A DNA stretch of 64,000 nucleotides from NCBI GenBank assembly GCA_011947345.1, contig JAAVTG010000001.1:62001-126000 (forward strand), given 5' to 3'. Shown here one piece after another: positions 55,929 to 64,000 of the stretch. The stretch comes from Phytophthora quininea. Taxonomy: Eukaryota; Oomycota; Peronosporomycetes; Peronosporales; Peronosporaceae. Numbering within the stretch: position 1 is the first letter of the stretch; the number at the start of each line of letters is the position of its first letter. Under the pieces are notes generated by a model. The model had not been told where the DNA came from. It searched no databases and was given only the letters and a program-made list of their open reading frames with translations. The translations under genes were made by a program, and so were the position numbers.

Positions 55929-57621
55929 CCCCTACCCACGCCCTTGTCAGGACCAAAATCCTGGCGGAGACTCTCGACACATCAGAGCACTCAACGTTCA
56001 AAATGGATAACCTACCAGCAGACCGTGTCCACTACCAGTCGCACTCGGACTGCGCGTGAGTGATACCTGCCACCTGGTCGTTAATAAGCTCGGCCCAGCC
56101 GATTGAATGGCACGCCACGAATTTCTCGACACGAGCGATGTGTCGAGCACGAGCTGCTGACAGCTCGCAGCCTGTGTGAACTGCACCACGGACGTTCGCA
56201 TGACTTCACAGGGACGAACCTCGGGGTATCACGTGCGGCTTACAGCGAATCCACGGGGATCTTTGTTGGAAAGCCGCCGCTGGACAGCGTCGAGTTGCCG
56301 ACCCAGTCCACGGCGCCCTTCATGCTGGTGGTCCAAGCAGCAGGCCACCCTTGGAAATGGAGCCGCACCTCGATCTCATTCATTCTCAAACCAGCGAGCT
56401 CCTGCACGCACCACCAACACAACACCACCGTCGTCAACTGCAACAACAACGTCGCCATGGTCCGCATCGCCACCAGCGTCGTGGCCGCACTTGCAACCCT
56501 CACCATCGCCGATTTCGCCGCCGCTCACCCCGGACAACCCGTCCACGCCCGCGCGGCGTCACACCGAACAGCGCAAACTCTTCCTGGCGGAGGGCAAGCG
56601 CTCGCTCAAGGACTGCGCCAACTCCGAAGCCTCGCGTCGTCTGCAGGAGCGCATGATCACCCGTCGCGCCGCCAAGGCCGACAGTCTGCGCGCAGAGCGT
56701 CGTCGTCGCCGCCTCGACGTCGACACCGTGCTGGCCACCAGCCACAAGTCCAACCTGACGGGTCTCACCGCCGACACCAACGCCACCGAGCTCTTCGGCG
56801 ACGACGTCAGCTGCATCCTGGAGCCCGAGGTGACCCAGGGACCGTACTACGTCAACGGCGAGCTCATCCGCACCGACATCCGCGAGGACCAGGAGGGCGT
56901 CGATCTGTACGCTGAAGTGCAGATCATCGACGTGAACACGTGCGAGCCGGTGGAGGGACTCTACCTCGACTTCTGGCACTGCAACGCCACGGGCGTGTAC
57001 TCGGGTATCGTGGCCAGCGGCAACGGCGATAGCTCCGACACCACCAACGTCGACAAGACCTTCCTGAGAGGCCTGACTCCGACGGACGCGGACGGCATCG
57101 CGTCCTACACGTCCATCTTTCCAGGACACTACACGTCCCGCGCCACACACATCCACATCTTGGGCACCTACAACGGCACACTACTCGAGAACAACACGTA
57201 CTCTGGTGGCTACGCGTCGCACGTTGGTCAGATCTTCTTCGACCAGGAACTGATCACCGAAGTGGAGGCCACGAGTCCCTACAGCACCAACACGCAGGAG
57301 CTCACGACGAACGCCGACGACTCGATTCTGTCGGAGGAGGCGGCCGAGGACTTCGACCCCATGCTGGAGTACGTGCTGCTGGGCGACTCGGTGGAGGACG
57401 GCGTGCTGGCCTGGATCTCGGTGGGTGTCGACATGACCCAAGCGCAGACCATCACCGCCGCGGGCACGTACACGGCCGACGGTGGCGTCATGGCGGACTC
57501 GACGAGCACGACCACGGGGGCGGTGGCATGGGCGGCTTCGGCGGCTCGGGTTTTGGTGGCTCCGGCATGGGTCCGTTCGACGGCTCGGGCATGGGTGGCT
57601 CCGCGGGCACGGTCAAGGCTC
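55929..57621 (+). repeat. Inverted duplication 2, right arm (copy C side)
   Basis: Mirror of 53707-55396; landmarks ATG 54872 and 56457 have the same centre. It carries a 2-bp deletion in the gene. Confidence 0.88.
56375..56392 (+). promoter_or_regulatory. Inr-like core promoter, dioxygenase C
   Basis: CTCATTCATTCTCAAACC, mirror of the copy B promoter. Confidence 0.6.
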
Positions 57622-57626
57622 CGTGA
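56457..57626 (+). pseudogene. Secreted intradiol dioxygenase, copy C (2-bp deletion)
   Basis: Same gene as B on the opposite strand. Near 56560 the run GTCACACACCG of B is GTCACACCG here; two bases are lost just after the signal peptide (VHARAAS then a wrong frame). The correct frame resumes as an open stretch through the whole catalytic core (GPYYVNGE; HYTSRATHIH), but no ATG would restore secretion. The Gly-rich frame ends at 57624-57626 (SGMGGSAGTVKAP). The mutation followed the duplication. Confidence 0.8.
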
Positions 57627-57878
57627 ACGAGTTGGATGAGGACGAGATCGTAAGTTTTGGTAGCTTTGACACGAAACGAATGATATGGTTGTAGATGTCT
57701 AGTTCTTGTGTGGGCTTAACGAGAAAAGATACGAAAAGGTCAAACTCAGCACTGATTGTATTCTGTCTACCACCAACGACATTGAGCGTGTCACACATAT
57801 TCGACGCATAGCAGCTTCAAACGCACGAAGACATAGCAATGGATGCTGACTCACAGCGGCAACAGGTTGTGTCGATGT
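57627..57878. other. Intergenic, convergent 3' ends
   Basis: Short region between dioxygenase C and the next minus-strand gene. Nothing seen. Confidence 0.35.
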
Positions 57879-58415
57879 CTAGTCCTCACCGACATCCTTG
57901 ATTGTGTTGCGATTTTTGCCGTGAAGGCTGCCGTCGAAGGATCCAGGCCACTTGTGGTGGCCATGGCAAGGACCGTCGAAGCTACCGTCAACGCTGCTAT
58001 CAAAGGACCCGTGCCACTCGGGAGGAGGCTCAGGGAAGCTGTCGTCGAATGACGCAGACCACTTAGGAGGGCCGCAGGGACCGTCGAAGCTGCCGTCAAA
58101 GGATCCGTGCCAGTCGGGAGGAGGCCCAGGAAAGCTATCATCAAAGGATCCAGGCCAGCCGGGGATACTGCCGTCGAACGAGCCTGGGTGGTGATGGTGA
58201 TGATGGTGGTGGTGGTGACGACCGCCGCAGCTCCCGTCCATGCTCCCATCGAATGAACCGAGCGGTTTATGCTCCGTTGAACGGACAGAGTCGGAGTCGG
58301 AGGCGACCAGCGTTGAGAAGTCGACGTCCTTGGTGGAGGCGGACCGCAGCATCTGGCGAGCATCGGTGCAGCCGAAGACGGCGACGACAAGTGCGGCAGT
58401 CGAAAAGAATTTCAT
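57879..58415 (-). CDS. Secreted His-rich GSFDGS-repeat protein
   Basis: 178 aa from ATG 58415, intact. Signal peptide MKFFSTAALVVAVFGCTDA, then RQMLRSASTKDVDFSTLVAS. The mature part is low complexity: a run of ten His, and about ten PGSFDGS / HGSFDDSF units alternating with Pro, Trp and Gly. The His run suggests metal binding; the repeats suggest a wall or matrix protein. It is clearly a paralogue of 60645-61144 (shared MLRSAS.KDV.FS, repeat unit and C-terminal KDVG). No catalytic motif. The QMLR after the signal peptide resembles RXLR but lacks the first Arg and any dEER. Confidence 0.8.
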   Translation of the reverse strand: MKFFSTAALVVAVFGCTDARQMLRSASTKDVDFSTLVASDSDSVRSTEHKPLGSFDGSMDGSCGGRHHHHHHHHHHPGSFDGSIPGWPGSFDDSFPGPPPDWHGSFDGSFDGPCGPPKWSASFDDSFPEPPPEWHGSFDSSVDGSFDGPCHGHHKWPGSFDGSLHGKNRNTIKDVGED

Positions 58416-58460
58416 GGTTGCAGTGGTTGGTCTGAGTCTTTGAGGTGCGTCGTGCCGGGC

Positions 58461-58476
58461 GAGTTCGGAAATGAAG
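58461..58476 (-). promoter_or_regulatory. Inr-like core promoter of His-rich gene
   Basis: Minus strand CTTCATTTCCGAACTC, about 50 bp upstream of the ATG. Confidence 0.6.
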
Positions 58477-58889
58477 TTGCTTTGACGTCGCTCGCGAATG
58501 GTGTCCAGGGAGATAGATGTCCATTAACGTGTCATATAGTGTAGATATCTCACAGCCACAGCTACTTCACCTTGATCGACATGCTGGAGAAGCGGCTGCA
58601 AAAGGACGCCACGCTAATTTGGCACCAAGACTGGAAGCCCATGAGAATCCCAGCGTGACTACAAACGATGTACAGCGTGACGCTAAAGCCGGCAGGACAG
58701 CCGCGATAGCTAGAGATCCGCTAGCAAGCTGCGGGGTTTGATTGGGTACTGCAGCGTTTTACTTGGCGTAACTATGGAACAAGTTGAAGCTGGAAGTCGT
58801 TCCATTTCCCCAGGTCTGTTCCCCAATCGACATGATGCCTGTCAGAGGCTGCCCTGTTCGTGGCTGCTTTGCGCGATCAGCCTCAGCGC
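58477..58889. other. Intergenic flank of the small hAT element
   Basis: No gene recognised. The last eight bases are the left target duplication of the element. Confidence 0.4.
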
Positions 58890-59954
58890 CAGAGGTTCGG
58901 ATTAGCGGGAAAAATCGAGTATTAGGATTATTGATACAAGTACCGCTACTGTTCTTAATATACCACGATACTTTTGAAAGCCTTGTAGTAGTATTAGTAC
59001 AAAATGTATTAATACTTCGATGATACTTTGGGCAAACGAGCGTGAAACGTCTGAAGTAGTTGTTTCGGAGACGAGCATCAAGAACCTGTGATTTTAGCAG
59101 TGAAGACTTGTCAGGTGTTCGTGACACAAGAATGTGTACAGGCGAGCTCGAATTGGCCATGGCTCGTATAAAAGTACTGGATGGCCGCCCAGAGATGGTG
59201 TGCAACACCTGATAAGGTACACTATAGCTAATAACCTCATACTCGCCCGTCCTCGAAGTGACTTCCGATTGCTTGGTTTGTTGCTGCGCCACCGCTACAG
59301 CAGCCGCAAGACACGCAGCTCCAGGACCCACAGCCGACGCGGTAGCCCCGAACCTGAACACAACGGCCGCCACCACAAGAAGCAGCGCCACTCGCGCCGA
59401 AGGGAGTCCTAACACGACCACAGGGAGCCGCCACCACCACCGCCAGCCCAGAAAGACGGCAGCGAAGACAGTGCCGCCCACGACGACACGGTCGGAAGCT
59501 ACGCTGGCAAACCTGGCAACTGCCTTCTCAACCGCTACAAGATCCTAAGAGAAGCAGGTCTGGGCACCTTTGGCCGCGTGCTAGAGTTGTTTGGACAACA
59601 GCGCAACGGTAAGGTTTTGCACTTCACAACTCAACTACTAGGGGTTCCAAAAGAGACGAGTTTTCGTTGCCTATTCACATTTCATTATCAATTCACCTTT
59701 AAAGGTCCCAACTGATAGGAATTTGTATTGTGCGAGGCCCTGGGCACGTAGATCACCTCCCTGCTCGGCCTTATGGACTGGACCTACAAAGTATTATCAA
59801 GAGTAGTAGATGTAATACAAAAACTGTATCGATATTACCGATATTAATACAAATACTTTTGACAGATATGCTCGTATCAGTATTACTATTTAAAAGTATT
59901 GTATTTGTATTGTATTACTGAATAATACAATACTTTGGATAATCCGAACCTCTG
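58890..59954 (+). mobile_element. Non-autonomous hAT carrying a kinase gene piece
   Basis: Perfect 15-bp terminal inverted repeats CAGAGGTTCGGATTA (58890-58904; complement at 59940-59954) and an exact 8-bp duplication CTCAGCGC (58882-58889 and 59955-59962). The CAGAG start and 8-bp TSD are typical of hAT. No transposase is inside. Both subterminal parts are AT-rich with repeated GTATTA/ACAAATACTTTT words (58918-59030 and 59790-59935), and the middle is GC-rich kinase sequence. Confidence 0.9.
59134..59608 (+). pseudogene. LAMMER/CLK-type kinase 5' fragment captured by hAT
   Basis: Arg/Ser-rich stretch (YSSRKTRSSRTHSRRGSPEP; HHKKQRHSRRRES), TAA at 59410-59412, then the same frame HDHREPPPPPPAQKDGSEDS and the start of a kinase domain: NRYKILREAGLGTFGRVLEL, whose Gly loop (GLGTFGRV) and YKI..E lead are those of CLK/LAMMER splicing kinases. 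It stops at CAACG/GTAAGG (59608/59609), an exon end with a good donor site. The rest of the kinase is absent. So this is a transduplicated exon, not a functional kinase. Confidence 0.7.
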
Positions 59955-59962
59955 CTCAGCGC

Positions 59963-60597
59963 ATTGAAAATGCAGGCTACCAAAACGTCTGCGTGTTGGA
60001 TCCCCATCAGGTGTGCCAAACCGATCAATCCGTGGATGGGACTCAATAAACAAACGAGCTACCAGAGCCAAACGATGAATTCAAGTTTGCTGTCGTTATT
60101 GAGGTTGCTGCAGCGTCGAGTTGGAGCCTCATGCGGCAATGAGGCTTCTACTCCACGCACGAGTCGTGCCGCTGCTCACATGCCGCTGCTCACAGCTCCC
60201 GACGATCATGCTGTGCATCAGATGGCAGCTCATAATCCATCGCCATGTACGGTTATGGATCGATCCTGAGATCTATCTCGCTGTCCGTCTAGTGAATCTT
60301 TGCTATCGGCTCAGCCGATTCGGCTGCGGCCTGTCAAAGCGCGCCGATCTCTCTTGGTATCCCCACACAGGCTCGGGCCTATCAAAAACTTAATTTAAAT
60401 GCAGCAGAGCTCGACTTCCAGTTCTGCAGGAACCGTATTGCTACAATCACAATGTACTGCAGACTGAGAAGGGAAACACCCAGCTGCTTCAATGGCGTGT
60501 TCCGCGCGATCAGTCATGTGAGCTTTCTGTCCGTTGGACTCGCTGAAGGATCTCGTTGCGCTCTGCTGACGGACAACGCAAAGCTACAGCAAACAAG
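59963..60597. other. No recognised gene
   Basis: Right flank of the small hAT and upstream region of the next secreted gene. It includes a short duplication (TGCCGCTGCTCACA near 60167 and 60181). Confidence 0.4.
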
Positions 60598-60612
60598 TTC
60601 ATTCCCAAACTT
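60598..60612 (+). promoter_or_regulatory. Inr/FPR core promoter
   Basis: TTCATTCCCAAACTT, about 45 bp before ATG 60645. Confidence 0.6.
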
Positions 60613-60644
60613 ACTTTGCTCAGCTCACACCACCCACCACCACC

Positions 60645-61144
60645 ATGAAGGCCATCTCGACTCTCGCGCTTCTTGCCATCGTCCTCGGCTGCTCCGATGC
60701 TAGCCGCATGCTGCGCTCCGCCTCGAACAAGGACGTCAAATTCTCGTTGCTGAGCACCGCTGGATCCTCGGACGGTTCGTTGAAGCACAAGCCGCACGAC
60801 GGCAGCTGGGACGGCACCAAAGGCGGTCGCCCACCTCACCCTCCCCACCACCCACAGGGTTCTTGGGATGGCTCGTTCGACGGCAGCATGGCTGAACACT
60901 TTGGAGGACGTGACCACCACGGCCATGGCAAGCCACCCGGATCACTTGACGGCAGCTTCTTCGGCCACGGCAAACCTCCTGGATCGTTTGACGGCAGCTT
61001 CGACGGCAAGTTCCTGACCATGGCAAGTGGCACGACGGTAGTTTCCACGGCCACGGCAAGAAGGGGAAGAAGATCGAGGACGTGGGCTCTGGAGATGAAA
61101 CGCAACAAGAGACGACGAAGCAGCAAACGTCGGGATCCGACTAA
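60645..61144 (+). pseudogene. Secreted GSWDGS/GSFDGS-repeat protein, frameshifted
   Basis: Signal peptide MKAISTLALLAIVLGCSDA, then SRMLRSASNKDVKFSLLS, which holds an exact RMLR right after the likely cleavage site but no dEER. His/Pro-rich repeats follow (HPQGSWDGSFDGS; PPGSLDGSFFGHGK; PPGSFDGSFDGKF). One base is lost or gained near 61010-61020; the alternative frame resumes HGKWHDGSFHGHGKKG and ends KIEDVGSGDETQ.. at 61144, which is the natural end by comparison with the paralogue at 57879-58415. Either a recent pseudogene or a sequence error. Function unknown; matrix-like. Confidence 0.75.
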
Positions 61145-61411
61145 GGCCATTGCTCGTTCAGGCAGAGAAAAGTTCCCTCTTCAAACCATTTTCATTAGTT
61201 GTGCTTTCAGTAATACACTCACTTCTTTTTTATGGTGTTTTGGCTTGAGGTTGTAGTAGACAAAGCATCACTGAGCTCGAAATCAAAAGTTACATTACGC
61301 AATTAACGAACAAAGCAACTTGCAGTCAGTTGCTAGCTTGACTGGCTGAGTATCAGCAAACGCTGTGTACGGGAAGACATTATCCGTCATGAAATGGCGG
61401 GAGGGACTCAC

Positions 61412-61687
61412 TTAGTGTCCTGGACGAACAGGCTCCCAGCCGTGGCCATTTCTTCCGACAATGACGTGGCCATTCCCGACAGTGCCCGACATACTTCCAT
61501 CGGCCGGCTGAGGTTCTTCCGCCGTTCGTAGCTTTCGGATGCTTGGGAGAGTTGGCGCAGGAGTCGGGTCAGCAATTGGAATGAGATCGGAAAAACCGTG
61601 GGACCGAACGAAGTCAAGCTCCTCTGCTTGAGTGCACGACGACTGCAGGGCGACGGCAAAGAGTGCGAGGGCTGAAATGAACTTCAT
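61412..61687 (-). CDS. Small secreted protein with RKLR motif
   Basis: 91 aa from ATG 61687, intact. Signal peptide MKFISALALFAVALQSSCTQ. A Pro/Thr stretch (PTPAPTLPS) is followed by IRKLRTAEEPQP, an RXLR-form tetrapeptide at about residue 51 with EE close behind, then a Gly-rich end (GTVGNGHVIVGRNGHGWEP). By form it is a weak RXLR candidate: the motif is present at the right distance, but the C-terminal part is too short for a WY fold. It could equally be an ordinary apoplastic peptide. Confidence 0.65.
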   Translation of the reverse strand: MKFISALALFAVALQSSCTQAEELDFVRSHGFSDLIPIADPTPAPTLPSIRKLRTAEEPQPADGSMSGTVGNGHVIVGRNGHGWEPVRPGH

Positions 61688-61725
61688 TGGGCTTGATGGC
61701 GGCGGTGATTGTGGAATCGGAAGGC

Positions 61726-61741
61726 TAATTGCAGAGTGAGC
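61726..61741 (-). promoter_or_regulatory. Inr/FPR core promoter
   Basis: Minus strand GCTCACTCTGCAATTA, one of the best fits to the oomycete 16-nt core in the window, about 40 bp before the ATG. Confidence 0.65.
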
Positions 61742-62092
61742 TGCCTGATCGACTAATGCTCGCTCTTCGGGGGGCTACTTTTGATCTCCAGCGGTTCATT
61801 TTGGCAGGTGACGGCAAGCATTCTGTTGGGGACAGCCTGTTCAAGCTTGAGGCCGGCAATGACCAGGACCATGTGGCAGCGGCAGCAATTTCGCGCGACC
61901 ACAGAGTTCAGAAAGCAAAACCAGCACCTGCATGTGTTCGCAACCAGGAAGAGGATAAGAACACCCAGCAACAAGACCCCTTTCAGACAAACTGTTATTG
62001 AGCCACACACACCAAAACCTGAGTACGACAGAGCAGACAATACGCAACGCTGGAGTTTACCTTCTTTCGGTATCCTCGAAACTCGACTTCAA

Positions 62093-62549
62093 TCACTTGG
62101 TGGCGTCCACCTGCGTCGCCGAGTCGCTAGATCCCGTTCCAGTCGAGCTCTTGCCCTCAGTCAGCGTCGTCAGTCCACTCGTGATTGAACTGAGGCCACT
62201 GCCTCCGAGGAGGAACTGATGTCGGGGAGGTTGCCGCCACCCGTGAGAGAGCTGATGTCGGGGAGGTTGCCGCCACCAGTGAGCGAGCTTAAATCGCCAA
62301 GAGAGCTGAGGTCACCTAATTCGCTCAGCCCGTTCAGACCAGTGAGCGATGACAACGAGTTGGTAGCCGAGGTGCCGGTTGTTGTAGTCGTGGAGTCGGT
62401 AGCTGGGACCACTTGACCGGTCGATTCAGTGCCGCTTAGATCGGAGAAGTCGACCCCGAGCCATACCCCGTGCGTAGCAGCTTGCGTTCGCTGGCAAACG
62501 TGCCCTGGGAGGCGACAGCGAGGATCGTGGCGATGGAGAAGAGGTTCAT
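62093..62549 (-). pseudogene. Secreted Ser/Thr/Gly-rich repeat protein, frameshifted
   Basis: ATG 62549; signal peptide MNLFSIATILAVASQGTFA, then SERKLLRTGYG, shared with the DKLPVGG-repeat proteins. A 1-bp shift near 62463 is needed to enter VDFSDLSGTESTGQVVPATD and the repeats SSLTGGGNLPDISSLTGGGN. A second shift near 62210 leads to GGSGLSSITSGLTTLTEGKS and the natural stop at 62093. Without the shifts only 37 residues are made. The family looks like secreted low-complexity surface or apoplast proteins. Confidence 0.7.
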
Positions 62550-62586
62550 GGTCACTTGGTCTTTGCGCTGCTGGTGTTTCGATTGT

Positions 62587-62604
62587 AGGAAATTGAAATG
62601 TGAA
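62587..62604 (-). promoter_or_regulatory. Inr/FPR-like core promoter
   Basis: Minus strand TTCACATTTCAATTTCCT, about 40 bp before the ATG. Confidence 0.55.
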
Positions 62605-63197
62605 GAACGCCGATGCAGATGACCGGAAGCCATGCTAGGGAGTCAAGGCTGTGGTCATTGACAGCAACGTCAGAGGCGACTTGGCAGACCGTGGTAATGC
62701 TTTGTGGTCGCCGTGGAACGCGCAAACAGAGCGTGTTGCTTGGGTATGTCAATGAGAGCTACGCGGAATCCGTATTTTAAAGAGTTTGATGAAATACCGT
62801 GCCATTTTGTCAGCTGTGCGTGCCTGTCCACATTGGAAGAGACCAAATGAACTAGAAGGCATATCTTCCTCTACAAGATGACTAAGATCTACAGGCACGC
62901 TCGTTGACGGCTGCAACTCTCGCTCTTCTGATTCCACCTCGCCCACTAGACTAGACGGACTCTATCCGAACCAAACGGGCAGGCCCATGCTCATGTCCGC
63001 AAGGAATGTTGAAAGTTGACTTCGTTGACATGGCGGTCTGTTAATAAGTTAGCCATTGTCAGCCAACTACGTGAGCTTCACTTGCGCTAGGAACTGGTAC
63101 ACGTGCTTGAGCAGACAGCAGCGTTTTCACGACGAGCGGTACAGTTCTTGGATCTAGTCCCTTGCAAGCCGCGTGGTGGTGATTGTGATTTTACATC
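62605..63197. other. Intergenic, no recognised gene
   Basis: Only short unmarked frames. Confidence 0.35.
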
Positions 63198-63875
63198 TCA
63201 ATCTCGCCCGGCCCGTGGACTGGCGGCTTCTGCTAAGAAACGTTGGTACAGGGTCGGATTCGAGGGCTTTCTTTGGCGTCTCTTTTTCCAGCAGAGCCAG
63301 CCCGCGAAGATAATGGCGATTAGCATCACCACTAAAGCCACAGACGCCCAAATCACGATCGTCGGCATGCTGCTGTTCGTCGTCATCGTGTTTTGATCGT
63401 CCATAGACCCCGATCCCATCGAGGAGCTTGGCATGGAGCCTGCCGTCGGAGTGGATCTTCTCACCGAACTCGCCATTGAGCTTGCCATAGAATGCTCTAC
63501 ACTGGCTGAAGATACTCCCGTTGAAATGGTCGTATTATCTGCGATCGAGGAGCTACTCGATATGGTCTTGGCATGGTGCGAGGTGCCTAACGCCAGAGAT
63601 GGTGTCGCAGGAGGCTTCATCGGTGTTGGGGCGGGCGCTGTAGGCGTTGGAGGATCCATAGGCACCGGGTCATTCGTGTCCACTGGTGCCATCGGCAAAA
63701 CACTTTTGCGTAGTGGCAGTTGCTGTTGCACGTTCGGAAATGCCGCTCGATGGTCCCTACAGGTCACAACATGAGCCGGGCGAGAGAACTCTATACTGCA
63801 AGCGTCCTCTACCAACGTGTCAATCCATCTGCAGTGGTCTATGGCGTCTGGTGATACACATCTTACCCTCTCCAC
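63198..63875 (-). CDS. Single-pass membrane protein, Ser/Thr/Pro-rich outside
   Basis: Frame of 225 codons ending at 63198. The supported part is from about 63690 downward: a Pro/Thr/Ser-rich region (PVPMDPPTPTAPAPTPMKPP; SSASVEHSMASSMASS), then a transmembrane helix (IVIWASVALVVMLIAIIFAG) and a basic tail (WKKRRQRKPSNPTLYQRF). This is a type I layout like the protein at 7579-9606. The N-terminal residues before MAPVDTNDP lack a signal peptide and may be intronic; a GTAAGATG..CACTGCAG pair lies near 63868-63830. The true 5' exon may be outside the window. Function unknown. Confidence 0.55.
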   Translation of the reverse strand: MERVRCVSPDAIDHCRWIDTLVEDACSIEFSRPAHVVTCRDHRAAFPNVQQQLPLRKSVLPMAPVDTNDPVPMDPPTPTAPAPTPMKPPATPSLALGTSHHAKTISSSSSIADNTTISTGVSSASVEHSMASSMASSVRRSTPTAGSMPSSSMGSGSMDDQNTMTTNSSMPTIVIWASVALVVMLIAIIFAGWLCWKKRRQRKPSNPTLYQRFLAEAASPRAGRD

Positions 63876-64000
63876 ACTTCAAAGTTGTATGGAACAAGTT
63901 GCAGTTCATCGCAAACGTAGCATGTTTTCAAAGTTTGGAACCAAAACCAGTTTCAGTCGCCACCATCCAGAGCGTGCATCTTAGTGCTGAGTGATTGCGT

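Noticed and set aside
58759..59481. 240-aa minus-strand ORF with hydrophobic N-terminus
   Set aside because: It lies across the hAT end and is antisense to the kinase fragment; the hydrophobic part is the complement of the Arg/Ser and Pro runs.
1..64000. CRISPR array, riboswitch or bacterial operon structure
   Set aside because: No spaced short direct repeats and no prokaryotic features; introns and retrotransposons show eukaryotic DNA.

Overview
The window looks like nuclear DNA of an oomycete, most likely Phytophthora or a close relative. The evidence is: introns of about 60-66 bp with GT..AG ends; small secreted-protein genes preceded by the oomycete Inr/FPR core promoter (TCATTC..CAATT type); a candidate RXLR-dEER effector; oomycete-style TKL kinases; oomycete-style ankyrin proteins (GHL.VV.WL..H); and a heavy load of Gypsy, Copia, LINE, SINE, hAT and Crypton elements. 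No tRNA, rRNA or CRISPR locus is supported. The species cannot be fixed from the sequence alone.

Region 1 (1-16 kb) is the host gene section. It holds a broken two-module TKL kinase (+), a two-exon two-TM membrane protein (+), a four-exon FHA-PP2C phosphatase (-), a mucin-like single-pass membrane protein (-), two adjacent TKL kinase/pseudokinase genes (-) carrying frameshifts, and an RXLR-like effector (-).

Region 2 (16.9-29.1 kb) is one ankyrin-repeat gene (-) broken by four insertions: a 358-bp inverted-repeat element, a 6.5-kb Ty3/Gypsy element (TSD GCAAT), a tRNA-derived SINE (16-bp TSD) and, inside that SINE, a 3.0-kb hAT element (TSD GTATACAC). Region 3 (29.1-35.8 kb) is a degenerate Crypton with a tyrosine recombinase plus GCR1_C-like C-terminus. 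A Ulp1/C48-protease gene converges on it, followed by a DDE-transposase relic, a second SINE, a LINE scrap and a kinase scrap.

Region 4 (36.3-51.2 kb) is a large inverted duplication with a spacer of about 0.6 kb. Each arm has an intact 292-aa ankyrin gene and a broken secreted repeat-protein gene. The left arm has a Copia element (6.3 kb, with an antisense protease-like ORF) and the right arm a 5'-truncated LINE; each arm preserves the other's empty site. Region 5 (51.5-57.6 kb) has three secreted intradiol-dioxygenase genes, two in tandem (-) and the third in a second inverted duplication. All three share one -1 shift before a Gly-rich tail.

Region 6 (57.8-64 kb) has small secreted proteins (GSFDGS/GSWDGS repeats, an RKLR candidate, a Ser/Thr/Gly-rich protein), a single-pass membrane protein and a 1065-bp non-autonomous hAT (TSD CTCAGCGC) that carries a piece of a LAMMER/CLK kinase gene.

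Overall this is a gene-sparse, repeat-rich compartment of the kind known to hold effectors in Phytophthora. Many otherwise good genes carry single-base lesions. These could be real decay or assembly error, and the two are separated in the individual entries where the sequence allows.
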